From the NCBI RefSeq assembly GCF_002556545.1, contig NZ_CP022685.1:7604001-7668000 (forward strand): DNA of 64,000 nucleotides. Direction: 5' to 3'. The stretch's first letter is position 1. The number at the start of each line of letters is the position of its first letter. The position numbers were made by a program, and so were the translations under genes. Below, one piece after another: positions 7,878 to 18,052 of the stretch. Below the pieces are notes generated by a model. It made no database searches. It saw only the letters and a list, made by a program, of their open reading frames with translations, and had not been told where the DNA came from. The DNA is from Streptomyces formicae (GTDB lineage Bacteria > Actinomycetota > Actinomycetes > Streptomycetales > Streptomycetaceae).

Positions 7878-9555
7878 GCTCGTCCGCCGCGCTGTTGACC
7901 GGCTGGGGCGTGCCGGTGAGATCCATCGTGAAGAGCGGCACGCCGAGTGCGTCCGCACGGGTGCGGGCCTCGTCGGTGTACCCCGCGAGCGAGAAGAACG
8001 CACAGGCGAGAGCGGTCTCGTCGGCCTCGGTCATCGCGCTCAGCCACAGACACTCGACATCACGCGGCGCGGTGCGCCGCAGCGAGGGCTCCACCTGGGC
8101 GACGATCCCGCGCGCGGTGATCCGCACGCCCGAGGGCGGCCGGAGCGTGGCACTGCGCGTATGGAGATACCCGAGCCACCGCAGATAGAGCGCGGCAACG
8201 GTGACGGCGTCCCGCGCGTCGCGGATGGTCATGGGCCGGAAGGCGGGGCGGGGGCGCGGGGCTGTCCGGGGCAGGGGGATGTGAGCGGGGCCGTCGGGGG
8301 CGGGGAGCTCTGGGGCGTCGGTGTGTGGGGGTGGGGTGGGGCTAGTTGTGGGGTCGGTGTGTCGGGCTGGGGCAGGGCTGCTTGTGGGGTCGGTGCGTCG
8401 GGCTGGGGCAGCACCTGTGAGGTCGGGCGAAGCTGTGGGGCCCGTGGGGTGCGTCGAATCGGCGGGGTGTGTTGGGCTCGTCGGATCTGTTGGGCCTGGG
8501 GGGCTTGCGGGGTCTGCTGGGCTTGTGGGGCTTGCTGGTCCCGTGGGGCTTGCCGGGTCTGCCGGGCCAACCGGGCCTGCTGGGCTCGCCGGGTCGACAG
8601 AACCTCCTGGGGCCACCGGGCCTCCTGGACCAACCGGTCCCGTTGGGCTCAGCGAGCCTGCCTGGCCTGCCGGTTCTGTGGGGTCGACCGGATCTGCCGG
8701 GTCCGTCGGATCTGCCGGACCTGTTCGTCCCGGCGAACGCGCCGGTCCTGTCGTGTCCGCGGATGCCGCCGAACGCGACGCTCCCGTCGAGCCCGCCCTT
8801 GGTGATTCCGCCTTCGCCGTGCCGCCCGCACTCGCTGAGTCCGTCGGCACCTCGGGTACTGCCGGGTCCGTGTGGTGCGGTGCGCGGGTGGAGCTGCTCG
8901 GGTCCGTCGGGCTCCCCGGTCCCGCCTGACGTGCTTGCCGCACTGCATCGGCGGAGCTGGCACGACCCGCCGATCCCGCCGAGGGTGCTGGGTTCGCCGG
9001 TCCGGTCGACCCCGCTGGCGCGGCGGGATCTGCTGGTCCCGGCGGGCTCACTGGGTCTGCCGGGCCCTCTGGACTCGCCGGATCCGCAAGACCTCCTCGC
9101 CCCTCTGCACCCTCAGGCCCCTCCGAACCCCCTGAGCCCGCCACCCCCATGGACCCACCCGCCGACTCCGTCGGCCCAGCGTCACCCGATCCCGCCACGT
9201 CACCCGGCCCCACCGAGTCCCCCGGAAAGCCCGCACCCCCCGACGGCCGAGCCCACCGTGCCGGAGGGCGGGACGTGCGGACTGCCGGGATGACCGGGAC
9301 GCGGAGGATCGCGCCGCAGGCGCAGCCCAGTTCCGGTTGGGGCCATTGGCTCGGGCGGCCGCAGGCCAGGCAGCGGACCGTTACCCAGGAGTCCGCCCAT
9401 GTCTGGTCCGTGATGACCGACGCCGTCGTGCCGCGGGCGATCGGGGGGACCACGAGGGTGCCGCACGCGCAGGGGAACGCCGGGGGAGCGTAGGCGTGCT
9501 CGCGTCGGCAGAGGGGGCACCGTACCGGCACGCCGTCGTCCGTCATTACCGCCAC
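7858..9555 (-). CDS. Double zinc-ribbon protein with a giant Gly/Pro/Asp-rich linker and a nuclease-fold-like C-terminus
   Basis: A 565-residue protein in three parts. Residues 1-85 hold two zinc ribbons: Cys13/16/29/31 and Cys62/65/78/80. Residues about 105-430 are a low-complexity linker made of Gly-x-x and Asp-Pro-x triplets, collagen-like in pattern. Residues 440-565 form a compact domain ending in LFTMDLTGTPQPVN. That domain resembles the Mrr-like restriction endonuclease fold, but the usual catalytic Q-x-K appears as QVE, so it is probably inactive. Its upstream neighbour, a kinase-like gene, ends nine bases before this start, so the two are probably one operon. The start is GTG 9555; ATG 9546 is an alternative. 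Function unknown. The C-terminal 20 bp overlap the MFS gene. Confidence 0.72.
   Translation of the reverse strand: MAVMTDDGVPVRCPLCRREHAYAPPAFPCACGTLVVPPIARGTTASVITDQTWADSWVTVRCLACGRPSQWPQPELGCACGAILRVPVIPAVRTSRPPARWARPSGGAGFPGDSVGPGDVAGSGDAGPTESAGGSMGVAGSGGSEGPEGAEGRGGLADPASPEGPADPVSPPGPADPAAPAGSTGPANPAPSAGSAGRASSADAVRQARQAGPGSPTDPSSSTRAPHHTDPAVPEVPTDSASAGGTAKAESPRAGSTGASRSAASADTTGPARSPGRTGPADPTDPADPVDPTEPAGQAGSLSPTGPVGPGGPVAPGGSVDPASPAGPVGPADPASPTGPASPTSPADPASPPGPTDPTSPTHPADSTHPTGPTASPDLTGAAPARRTDPTSSPAPARHTDPTTSPTPPPHTDAPELPAPDGPAHIPLPRTAPRPRPAFRPMTIRDARDAVTVAALYLRWLGYLHTRSATLRPPSGVRITARGIVAQVEPSLRRTAPRDVECLWLSAMTEADETALACAFFSLAGYTDEARTRADALGVPLFTMDLTGTPQPVNSAADELIATGA
8266..9243. repeat. 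Long degenerate triplet-codon repeat coding for the Gly/Pro linker
   Basis: Nearly 1 kb in which codons for Gly, Pro, Ala, Ser, Thr and Asp alternate in short cycles. Most of the six reading frames remain open and give similarly biased peptides. Units such as GGT/GGG-x-x recur imperfectly with period 3, 9 and 18, as expected from repeated slippage or unequal exchange. The linker length is therefore likely to vary between strains. Confidence 0.75.
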
Positions 9556-9564
9556 CGCCTGCCG

Positions 9565-10500
9565 TCAGCCCGGGGTGCCGTCGGCCCCGGCGCGCCGTTC
9601 CGTTCCATCGTCCACCAAAGTGCGGTGCCGAGGTGCCGAGTTGACGTGATGGCTCGCGAAGGCCAGGAGCACCGTCGCCACCGTCAGCGCCTTGCGGCGG
9701 CTGCCGGGCAGCGGGTGGCCCGCCATGCGCGCGACCGTGCGGGGCGTGGGCCGGGCCGCCGGATCCACGGCCAGGCAGGCGGCGAGCAGCGGAAGCACCG
9801 GCTCCGGGGCGCCCGCCAGGTCGGGGTCGCCGGGTACGGCGCGCGGGCCGCCCGCGAAGGGCGCGTGCCCCGTCGCGGCGAAGGCGAGCACCGCGCCGAG
9901 CGAGAAGACGTCGGCGGCGGGCGTCGACAGGGCCTGGGCCAGTTGCTCCGGCGCGGCGTAAGGGAGGCCACGGGCACTCCGCTCCGTGTCGCTCGACGCG
10001 TCGTCCATCGCCCGCGCCATCCCGAAGTCGACGACGCGCGGCCCCGCCTCGGCGAGCAGTACGTTCGACGGCTTCAGGCCGCCGTGGACCAGGCCCGCAC
10101 CGTGGACGGTGTCCAGCGCCCACGCGAGGGCGCCCGCGAGGGAACGCAGTTCGCCGAGGGGCAGGGGATCGCCGCCACCGACCGCGTCCGCACCTCCCAC
10201 GCGCGCGTGCAACGTAGGACCCCTCACGTACTCCATGGCGACCCACGGCACCGTCGCCTCCACCCCCGCGTCCGCGTCGACGAGCGCGGCCGTGTGGCGG
10301 CCGTGCACCGCGCCGAGCGTGGCGACCTCGCGGGCGAAGCGGGCGCGGAACTCCTCGTCCCTGGCGAGAAAGGTGTGCACCACCTTGAGGGCGACGGCGT
10401 GGCCCGTCGCGTCGTGCGCGAGGCGGACCGTTCCCGTCGTGCCCCGTCCGAGCAGCGTCCCGGCCGTCCAGCGGCCGTACGTCACGGGTGTTGCGGCCAC
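9565..10500 (-). CDS. Ser/Thr protein kinase-like protein lacking the HRD aspartate (probable pseudokinase)
   Basis: A 311-residue Hanks-type kinase domain. The glycine loop LGRGTTGTV (18-26), the ATP lysine (Lys39 in VALKVV), the C-helix region and DFG (158-160) are intact. The catalytic loop reads H139-G140-G141-L-K-P-S-N, where active kinases have HRDLKPSN, so the catalytic-base aspartate is missing while the ATP-binding residues remain. The APE motif (YAAPEQ) is present. There is no PASTA domain and no clear transmembrane helix; the hydrophobic stretch near residues 270-283 is short. The start is GTG 10500. It is followed after nine bases by the zinc-ribbon gene, suggesting that the two proteins act together. 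It probably binds ATP and works as a scaffold or allosteric partner. Confidence 0.85.
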   Translation of the reverse strand: MAATPVTYGRWTAGTLLGRGTTGTVRLAHDATGHAVALKVVHTFLARDEEFRARFAREVATLGAVHGRHTAALVDADAGVEATVPWVAMEYVRGPTLHARVGGADAVGGGDPLPLGELRSLAGALAWALDTVHGAGLVHGGLKPSNVLLAEAGPRVVDFGMARAMDDASSDTERSARGLPYAAPEQLAQALSTPAADVFSLGAVLAFAATGHAPFAGGPRAVPGDPDLAGAPEPVLPLLAACLAVDPAARPTPRTVARMAGHPLPGSRRKALTVATVLLAFASHHVNSAPRHRTLVDDGTERRAGADGTPG

Positions 10501-10610
10501 GATCGCCCCCCAGCCGTGTCGTGACGGTGTGGCCCGAATTCACCGTCTGGGACGCCGCCGCGGCGGGCGTGGTTCCCGGCCCGCCGGGGCGCCCGGATCC
10601 CGGATGTCTC

Positions 10611-10640
10611 TTGACGGTCTCCGCAGGACGCCTCTACATT
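10611..10640 (+). promoter_or_regulatory. gcl promoter
   Basis: TTGACG (10611-10616), an 18-bp spacer and TACATT (10635-10640) form a vegetative-type promoter. The predicted transcription start, near 10647, falls inside the first operator of the tandem pair, so a bound repressor would block initiation. The leader to the gcl start is about 147 bases and contains no obvious gene. Confidence 0.7.
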
Positions 10641-10642
10641 GC

Positions 10643-10678
10643 TTCCATATAGCAGAACAAACTTTCCACAATGCGGAA
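10643..10678 (+). promoter_or_regulatory. Tandem operator pair upstream of gcl (AllR-like)
   Basis: TTCCATATAGCAGAA (10643-10657) and TTCCACAATGCGGAA (10664-10678) start 21 bp apart, two helical turns. The same two-part arrangement, in the same order relative to transcription, precedes hyi at 17664-17699. In S. coelicolor the IclR-family regulator AllR controls these genes, so an AllR homologue is the likely ligand; no such gene is in this window. Confidence 0.75.
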
Positions 10679-10793
10679 ACTGAAGCTCACCGCGGGGCGC
10701 GACGGGAGCCGAAACCGCCAGCCGTACGCGGCGGCCGCGAGGCCGCCACAGCTGTCGACTCGTCGAAGCTGTTGTCGAAGCAGGAGAACTCCC

Positions 10794-12573
<1,780 letters not shown>

Positions 12574-12581
<8 letters not shown>

Positions 12582-12624
12582 CGCGACCGGAGGTCCGACG
12601 CGACCGAAGGTCCGACGCGACGCC
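12574..12624 (+). repeat. Three 17-bp tandem repeats across the gcl stop codon
   Basis: Three consecutive 17-bp units (12574-12590, 12591-12607, 12608-12624) share AGGTC(C/T)GACGCGAC. The gcl stop codon lies inside the first unit. They immediately precede the terminator hairpin and look like a local duplication rather than a binding array. Confidence 0.7.
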
Positions 12625-12635
12625 GAACGCTGACA

Positions 12636-12668
12636 GGGGCGGTCCACCAGAGGGGGGTGGACCGCCCC
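12636..12668 (+). terminator. gcl terminator
   Basis: A perfect 13-bp stem, GGGGCGGTCCACC (12636-12648) with its complement at 12656-12668, has a 7-base loop. It lies 55 bases after the gcl stop. The remaining 235 bases to the next gene (12669-12903) show no gene and no convincing promoter; they only provide the ribosome site at the end. Confidence 0.85.
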
Positions 12669-12903
12669 TTCGGCGTACCCGGGGGCATCACTCGAACGGG
12701 CTAATCGGGGGTGAGCGCTCCTGTCCCGTCCCCGCGCCTCAACCAGGCGCGTATCGCCCTTCGAGTAACCGGTCCGGAAACCCTGCGTGAGCTTCGCGAT
12801 TGCACTCGGGCCGCCGAAGCAGCGCGATGGAGAACGGAGGGTGCGCGGTCCCGTGGCCGGGTTTCGAGCCGTGCCAGTCGCGCACCTGAGGGAGTGATCA
12901 CCC

Positions 12904-13845
12904 ATGACGCAGGGCGAGGCCTTCAGCAATCCCGACGCACTCAAGGGCCTGACGGCGTACGACGGCAGTGGCGAGAAGATCGGCTCCGTCGAGCAGGTCT
13001 ACCTCGACGACCGGACGGGACAGGCCGAGTGGGTGACGGTGAAGACCGGCCTGTTCGGCACGAAGGAGAGTTTCGTGCCACTGGACGGAGCGGCACGCCA
13101 GGACGACACGCTCCGGGTCAGGCCCGCCAAGGACGTCGTGAAGGACGCGCCGCGGGTGGACGCCGACCACCACCTGGACGCGGCCCAGGAGCAGGAGCTG
13201 TACGCCCACTACGGCATGACGCGTCCTGACGCGCGGGCGCGCGGTGTCGCGGGCACCGCGGCCGGCACTCCGGTGGCGGGCACGGGCGGGCGGGCCGATG
13301 CCGCGAAGACCGGTCACGCGACGGGCGCGGCCGGGGCGATGAGCACCGGCATGGGCGCCGAGAGCCACGGACGCCACGCGGGCGCACGGGAGTTCGCGAC
13401 CCGCGGCACGGCGGGCGCGGACGAGAAGGGCGAGTCGCTCGTGCGGTCCGAGGAGCGGCTGCGGGTCGGCACCGAGGAGACGGAGTCCGGCCACGCGCGG
13501 CTGCGCAAGGTCGTGGAGACCGAGGAGGTCACCACCACCGTGCCGGTTTCGCACGAGGAGGTGCGCGTGGTGCGCGAGCCCATCCGCGAGGGTGAGCGCG
13601 TGCGCTCGCAGATCGGCGAGGGGCAGACCGAGGTGACGCTGCACGCGGAGCGGGCGGTCGTCAGCAAGGAGACCGTGCCGGTGGAGCGGGTACGCCTGGA
13701 GACGGAGCGCGTCACCGAGCAGCAGGAGGTGTCCGACACGGTCCGCAAGGAGCGGATCGAGTACGACGCCCCGAAGGACGAGGGCAAGTACGGCAAGGAC
13801 ACCAAGGGCGGCGACTGGCGGGGCAAGCAGGGCCCGAGCCACTGA
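12904..13845 (+). CDS. PRC-barrel and YsnF-type (DUF2382) stress protein
   Basis: A 313-residue soluble protein. Residues 10-75 form a PRC-barrel (LKGLTAYDGSGEKIGSVEQVY ... TGQAEWVTVK). A low-complexity Gly/Ala/Thr linker spans about 110-175. Residues 180-290 are the YsnF/DUF2382 domain with its repeated charged strands (SEERLRVGTEE, VVETEEVTTTVPV, EEVRVVREPI). The tail is Lys- and Gly-rich. ATG 12904 follows a GGAG ribosome site. Such proteins are general stress proteins in actinomycetes and bacilli; their molecular role is unknown. A strong terminator hairpin lies 25 bp downstream. Confidence 0.88.
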   Translation: MTQGEAFSNPDALKGLTAYDGSGEKIGSVEQVYLDDRTGQAEWVTVKTGLFGTKESFVPLDGAARQDDTLRVRPAKDVVKDAPRVDADHHLDAAQEQELYAHYGMTRPDARARGVAGTAAGTPVAGTGGRADAAKTGHATGAAGAMSTGMGAESHGRHAGAREFATRGTAGADEKGESLVRSEERLRVGTEETESGHARLRKVVETEEVTTTVPVSHEEVRVVREPIREGERVRSQIGEGQTEVTLHAERAVVSKETVPVERVRLETERVTEQQEVSDTVRKERIEYDAPKDEGKYGKDTKGGDWRGKQGPSH

Positions 13846-13870
13846 CCGCGGCACTGATCGAGGCACAGAA

Positions 13871-13906
13871 GAGCGCCGAGTACGGGACCGTCCGTACTCG
13901 GCGCTC
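13871..13906 (+). terminator. Terminator after the PRC-barrel gene
   Basis: A perfect 15-bp stem, GAGCGCCGAGTACGG (13871-13885) with its complement at 13892-13906, has a 6-base loop. It lies 25 bases after the stop codon. This is the strongest simple hairpin in the window and could act on both strands. Confidence 0.85.
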
Positions 13907-14184
13907 CGGCCTGACGTCGTATGACGTGGGTGCCGCCCGACGGCGCGCGACTGGCGGAACATGCGTACGCGCTGCCGGACGGAGTCCATGGGCCCCTCGG
14001 CGCGAGGGGCGGGGAAGGGACCGCGGCGGGTGCGACGGACCGGCGGGTTCCGCTCCCTCAGGTCGAGAGCGGATCCGTCGGACCATGACCACCGCACTGG
14101 CTCGCAGAGCCGCCGCGGACCGTACCTGCCCGCGTGTGTCACGTACCACCCCTCATCCGGGTCCGTGACGACGGTGCGGGCTCA
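13907..14184. other. Intergenic stretch with no recognisable feature
   Basis: This lies between the terminators of the convergent PRC-barrel and catalase genes. Open frames here are short and lack third-position bias or ribosome sites. I see no gene, repeat or promoter that I would defend. Confidence 0.6.
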
Positions 14185-14221
14185 GCGCCGATGAGCTGAC
14201 CTCCCGTCAACTCATCGGCGC
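14185..14221 (-). terminator. Catalase gene terminator
   Basis: GCGCCGATGAG (14185-14195) pairs with CTCATCGGCGC (14211-14221). The inner TGAC/GTCA extends the stem to about 15 bp with one mismatch. It lies 24 bases beyond the catalase stop on the minus strand. Confidence 0.8.
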
Positions 14222-14245
14222 AGCCTGGGAGATGCTGCTGCTCGC

Positions 14246-15703
14246 TCAGTCCTCGCGCAGGGCGCGGACGGCCTCCTCGACGCGCTTGCCGTAGTCGGCG
14301 TCGGCGGCGTGGAAGTGGGCGAGGTTCTTCTCGATGACGTCGTCGCGGGAGACCTGCGAGAGGCCGCCGGCGATGTTCGCCACCAGACGGGACTTCTCGT
14401 CCTCGGACATCAGGCGGTAGAGCTCGCCCGCCTGGAAGAAGTCGTCGTCCTTGGTGTGGGCCGGGGCCTCGTGCGTGCCCGTGTAGCCGTTGACGGCGAG
14501 CGGCGCGGAGAGCGCCTGGCCGGTCTCGGCGGGACCGTCGTACGAGTTGGGCTCGTAGTTCTTGCGGTCACGGCCGTACGCGTTGGACGCCATCAGGCCG
14601 TCGCGGCCGTAGTTGTCGGCCTTGGCCGCCTTGGGGGCGTTCACCGCGAGCTGGGTGTGGTTGACGCCCAGGCGGTAGCGGTGCGCGTCCGCGTAGGCGA
14701 ACAGGCGGCCCTGGAGCATCTTGTCGGGCGAGGGGCCGATGCCCGGCACGAAGTTGTTCGGGGAGAAGGCCGCCTGCTCCACCTCGGCGAACACGTTGTC
14801 GGGGTTGCGGTCGAGGACCAGACGGCCGACGCGCTGGAGCGGGTAGTCCTTGTGCGGCCACACCTTGGTGAGGTCGAACGGGTTGAAGCGGTACTCGGCC
14901 GCCTCCGCCGCGGGCATGATCTGCACGTGCAGCGTCCAGGACGGGTTCACGCCGCGCTCGATGGCCTGGAGCAGGTCCGTCTGGTGCGAGTTGGGGTCCT
15001 TGCCCGCGGTCTCGGCGCCCTGCTCGGCGGAGAGGCTGCGGATGCCCTGGTTCGTCTTGAAGTGGTACTTGACGAAGAAGGCCTCGCCCCGCGCGTTCGT
15101 CCACTGGTAGGTGTGCGAGCCGTAGCCGTTCATGTGGCGGTACGACGCGGGGATGCCGCGGTCGCCCATCAGCCAGGTGATCTGGTGCGTCGCCTCGGGG
15201 GCGTGCGCCCAGAAGTCCCAGACGTTGTCCGGCTCCTGCTTGCCCGTGAAGGGGTCGCGCTTCTGGGAGTGGATGAAGTCGGGGAACTTGATCGGGTCCT
15301 TGATGAAGAACACCGGGGTGTTGTTGCCGACGAGGTCGTAGTTGCCCTCTTCGGTGTAGAACTTCAGCGCGAAGCCGCGCGGGTCGCGGACGGCGTCGGC
15401 GCCGCCGAGGTTGTCGGCCACGGTGGAGAACCGCAGGAAGACCTCGGTGCGCTTGCCGATCTCGCTGAGGAAGTCGGCGTGGGTGAAGCCGGTGACGTCG
15501 TCCGTCACCTCGAAGTGGCCGTACGCACCGGAGCCGCGGGCGTGCACGACTCGCTCCGGGATGCGCTCACGGTTGAAGCGGGCGAGCTTCTCCAGGAGGT
15601 GCTGGTCCTGGAGCAGGATCGGGCCACCGACGCCGGCGGTGGCTGAGTTCTGGTTGTCGGCGACGGGGGCGCCGGACTCGGTCGTAAGCACGCGCTTCGA
15701 CAT
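14246..15703 (-). CDS. katA: Monofunctional haem catalase
   Basis: A 485-residue clade-3 type catalase that converts hydrogen peroxide to water and oxygen. The distal haem histidine is His54 (RVVHARG), the asparagine lies in VGNNTPVFF, and the proximal haem tyrosine is in [12 protein letters not shown]. Length is typical of small-subunit catalases and no signal peptide is present. It lies inside the urate/glyoxylate island, and its promoter carries the same 18-bp operator/-35 element as the uricase operon. This suggests it is made together with uricase to remove the peroxide uricase produces. The start is ATG 15703. A symmetrical hairpin terminates it. Confidence 0.95.
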   Translation of the reverse strand: MSKRVLTTESGAPVADNQNSATAGVGGPILLQDQHLLEKLARFNRERIPERVVHARGSGAYGHFEVTDDVTGFTHADFLSEIGKRTEVFLRFSTVADNLGGADAVRDPRGFALKFYTEEGNYDLVGNNTPVFFIKDPIKFPDFIHSQKRDPFTGKQEPDNVWDFWAHAPEATHQITWLMGDRGIPASYRHMNGYGSHTYQWTNARGEAFFVKYHFKTNQGIRSLSAEQGAETAGKDPNSHQTDLLQAIERGVNPSWTLHVQIMPAAEAAEYRFNPFDLTKVWPHKDYPLQRVGRLVLDRNPDNVFAEVEQAAFSPNNFVPGIGPSPDKMLQGRLFAYADAHRYRLGVNHTQLAVNAPKAAKADNYGRDGLMASNAYGRDRKNYEPNSYDGPAETGQALSAPLAVNGYTGTHEAPAHTKDDDFFQAGELYRLMSEDEKSRLVANIAGGLSQVSRDDVIEKNLAHFHAADADYGKRVEEAVRALRED

Positions 15704-15739
15704 CGTGACCTTCCGTGCTGTGACTGCTGAGGTGTTCGG

Positions 15740-15781
15740 AGCGTAAGGACCCCTGAACTGCTACGTCAACAGTTTGTTGAA
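15740..15781 (-). promoter_or_regulatory. katA promoter with an operator over the -35 box
   Basis: Reading the minus strand, TTCAACAAACTGTTGACG (15781-15764) is followed by 18 bases and TACGCT (15745-15740). TTGACG is the -35 box and TACGCT the -10. The palindrome TCAACA-N3-TGTTGA (15766-15780) overlaps the -35 box. The element ends 61 bp from the start codon. The identical 18 bp occur at 18560-18577 before uraD in the same orientation to transcription. Confidence 0.85.
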
Positions 15782-15872
15782 GTTGATGATGGGGTTCCGG
15801 GCCGCGGCGACGCCTGGGCGCGACAGGACAGGTGTCAGCGCCACCGCGGCCCGGAAGTTCATGGGGGAGCTC

Positions 15873-16763
15873 TTAGAGCTCGGCGCCCGAGAGGCGCTCG
15901 ACGGAGCGCAGCAGGGCGGAGTGGTCCAGGCCGCCGTCACCCTGGGCGCGCAGCGAGGCGACCAGCTGGGCGACGACCGCGCCGACCGGCAGGGCGGCAC
16001 CGACGTTGCGGGCGGCGTCGGTGACGATGCCCATGTCCTTGTGGTGCAGGTCGATCCGGAAGCCGGGCTTGAAGTCCCGGTTCAGGAAGTTGTCCTTCTT
16101 GCGGGTCAGCACGGTCGAGCCCGCGAGGCCGCCGTTGAGGACGTCGAGCGCGGCCGTCAGGTCCACGCCGGACTTCTCCAGGAAGACCACGGCCTCGGCG
16201 CACGCCTGGATGTTCACGGCGACGATGAGCTGGTTGGCGGCCTTGACGGTCTGGCCCGAGCCGTGCGGACCGCACAGCACGATGGTCTTGCCCAGGGCGT
16301 CGAGGAGCGGCTTGGCCTCGTCGAAGTCGGCCTGCTCACCGCCGACCATGATGGAGAGCACGGCCTCGATGGCACCGGCCTCGCCGCCGGACACCGGGGC
16401 GTCCAGGACGCGCAGGCCCTTCTCCTTGGCGGCCTTGGCCAGGTCCACGGAGGTCTGCGGCGTGATCGACGACATGTCGACGATCAGCGCGCCCGCCTTC
16501 GCGTTCTCCAGGATGCCGTCGGCACCGTACGCGATGGCCTCGACCTGCGGCGACGCGGGCACCATCGTGACCACGACGTCGGCGTCCTTGACGGCCTCGG
16601 CGATGGACTTCGCGGCGGTGCCACCGGCGGCGGCAAGGCGGTCCAGCTTGTCCTGCTCCAGGGTGAAGCCGGTGACGGAGTAACCCGCCTTGATCAGGTT
16701 CTCGGACATGGGGGAGCCCATGATGCCGAGGCCGATCCACGCGATCTTGGGAAGGTTGCTCAT
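15873..16763 (-). CDS. glxR: 2-hydroxy-3-oxopropionate (tartronate semialdehyde) reductase
   Basis: A 296-residue beta-hydroxyacid dehydrogenase reducing tartronate semialdehyde to D-glycerate with NAD(P)H. Visible features are the Rossmann motif GLGIMGSPM (11-19), the substrate-binding DAPVSGG segment (about 121-127) and the catalytic lysine Lys174 in GSGQTVKAANQ. Length is typical. It starts 44 bases after the hydroxypyruvate isomerase stop and probably shares that gene's operator-controlled promoter. Together with gcl it forms the glycerate pathway that returns purine-derived glyoxylate to central metabolism. 169 bp separate its stop from the catalase start; catalase has its own promoter. 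Confidence 0.95.
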   Translation of the reverse strand: MSNLPKIAWIGLGIMGSPMSENLIKAGYSVTGFTLEQDKLDRLAAAGGTAAKSIAEAVKDADVVVTMVPASPQVEAIAYGADGILENAKAGALIVDMSSITPQTSVDLAKAAKEKGLRVLDAPVSGGEAGAIEAVLSIMVGGEQADFDEAKPLLDALGKTIVLCGPHGSGQTVKAANQLIVAVNIQACAEAVVFLEKSGVDLTAALDVLNGGLAGSTVLTRKKDNFLNRDFKPGFRIDLHHKDMGIVTDAARNVGAALPVGAVVAQLVASLRAQGDGGLDHSALLRSVERLSGAEL

Positions 16764-16807
16764 GAGGGTGCCTCTCTAACTGCTGACGTACGACGGTGAG
16801 TTGGCGC

Positions 16808-17647
16808 TCAGCGCGCGGCGCGGGCCTCGGCGGGCAGCCAGTCGAAGACCTCGGCGCTCGGGCGGTCCCCGGCCTTGTACTCCAGGCCGACCCAGCCCTC
16901 GTAACCGACCTTCTTGAGCTGGTCGAGAAGGGCCTCGAGGGGGAGCGAGCCGGTGCCGGGGGCGCCGCGGCCCGGGTTGTCCGCGATCTGCACGTGGCCG
17001 GTCTGGGCGGCGTACCGCTCGATGACCGACGGCAGGTCCTCGCCGTTCATGGACAGGTGGTACAGGTCCATCAGGAACTTGGCGTTGCCGAGCCCGGTGA
17101 GGGCGTTCACCTTGTCGACGATCTCGATCGCCTTGGGCGCGCTCACGATGGGGCAGAGCGGCGACTCGGGCTTGTTGAGGGCCTCGATCAGGAGGATCGC
17201 GCCGACGCGGTCGGCCTCGCGGGCCGCGCGCGCCAGGTTCTCCAGGGCGAGCTCGTCCTGGACGGCCGGGTCCACGCCGTCGACGCGGTTGCCGTACAGC
17301 GCGTTGAGCGCCGTGCAGCCGAGCGACTTGGCGAAGTCGGCCGCCACCGCGAGGTTCGCGCGGAACTTCTCGCTCTCCTCGCCGGGGATCGACAGGGCGC
17401 CGCGGTCGGGGCCCGGCAGCTGTCCGGCGTAGAAGTTCAGGCCCACCAGCTGGACGCCCGCGTCCTCGATCGCCTTCTTCAGGGCGTCGAGCTCGGACTG
17501 CTCGGGGGTGGGGGCGTCGACCCAGGGCCACCACAGCTCGACCGCGCCGAAGCCTGCCTTCGCGGCGGCCGCGGGGCGCTCCAGGAGCGGGAGCTCGGTG
17601 AAGAGGATCGACAGGTTCACATTGAAGCGCTGGTCGGAGTATCCCAT
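16808..17647 (-). CDS. hyi: Hydroxypyruvate isomerase, TIM-barrel type
   Basis: A 279-residue xylose-isomerase-like TIM barrel of the Hyi family, interconverting hydroxypyruvate and tartronate semialdehyde. It begins with the family pattern FNVNLSILFTELPLLERPAAA. Metal and base residues lie in LIEALNK, FLMDLYHLS, HVQIADNPGRGAPGTG and GLEYKA. It is the first gene of the hyi-glxR unit. The ATG start lies directly after the proximal operator (17664-17678), so a repressor there could also occlude the ribosome site. The order hyi, glxR, katA and its closeness to gcl match the Streptomyces allantoin/glyoxylate locus. Confidence 0.93.
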   Translation of the reverse strand: MGYSDQRFNVNLSILFTELPLLERPAAAAKAGFGAVELWWPWVDAPTPEQSELDALKKAIEDAGVQLVGLNFYAGQLPGPDRGALSIPGEESEKFRANLAVAADFAKSLGCTALNALYGNRVDGVDPAVQDELALENLARAAREADRVGAILLIEALNKPESPLCPIVSAPKAIEIVDKVNALTGLGNAKFLMDLYHLSMNGEDLPSVIERYAAQTGHVQIADNPGRGAPGTGSLPLEALLDQLKKVGYEGWVGLEYKAGDRPSAEVFDWLPAEARAAR

Positions 17648-17663
17648 GGGGCTTCCGCGCTCC

Positions 17664-17699
17664 TTCCGTATTGCGGAAGTTCATTTCTGCTTGATGGAA
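17664..17699 (-). promoter_or_regulatory. Tandem operator pair upstream of hyi (AllR-like)
   Basis: TTCCGTATTGCGGAA (17664-17678, near-perfect dyad) and TTCTGCTTGATGGAA (17685-17699) start 21 bp apart. In transcription order the distal site reads TTCCATCAAGCAGAA, almost identical to the distal gcl site. A -35 box TTGACA lies at 17728-17723, and the -10 (CACTCT, 17704-17699) is poor. Confidence 0.78.
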
Positions 17700-17773
17700 G
17701 AGTGCATGTGATCCGAGGAAGCTGTCAAGAGGGGGCTGCCGAAAATTCGAGGACCGGCAGTAGGTTGTTCCGC

Positions 17774-18052
17774 GTGCGATTGAGAGTGGAGTTCACGACC
17801 GAACCCTTCGATCTCGACGAGGCCCCCGCGCACGCGCTGGTGGCCCGCGACGTCATCGAGGGGGCCTCGCTCGACGCGGTGGACGTAGGTCCGTTCGGCA
17901 ATACGGCGGAGGGCGGCATCGACGCCGTGCTCACCGCGGTCGATGCCATGCTGCGCCAGTCCCTGGAGGCCGGGGCGACCCGTGTCTCGTTGCAGGTCAA
18001 CGTGATCGGCGAACCGGGGGAGCCGCGGAAGCCGGGGGAGGGGGATAAGTGA
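17774..18052 (+). CDS. Small thiamine-binding-domain-like (DUF77/YqgV type) protein
   Basis: A 92-residue protein with a predicted ferredoxin-like fold: a strand at MRLRVEFTTEP, a helix at 18-30, GPFGNTAEGGIDAVLTAVDAM, and a last strand TRVSLQVNVIGE. The GxxGNTxEGG turn and the order of elements resemble the DUF77 thiamine-binding family, but the match is by eye and the ligand could be different. GTG 17774 has no ribosome site; TAGGTT at 17761-17766 lies about eight bases upstream, so translation may be leaderless. It overlaps the next gene by four bases (GTGA). The pair lies between the hyi and uraD promoters in the purine island, so a regulatory or ligand-sensing role there is plausible. 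Confidence 0.6.
   Translation: MRLRVEFTTEPFDLDEAPAHALVARDVIEGASLDAVDVGPFGNTAEGGIDAVLTAVDAMLRQSLEAGATRVSLQVNVIGEPGEPRKPGEGDK

Noticed and set aside
13926..14168. Short open frames between the PRC-barrel and catalase terminators
   Set aside because: They lack third-position bias and ribosome sites and lie between two strong terminators.
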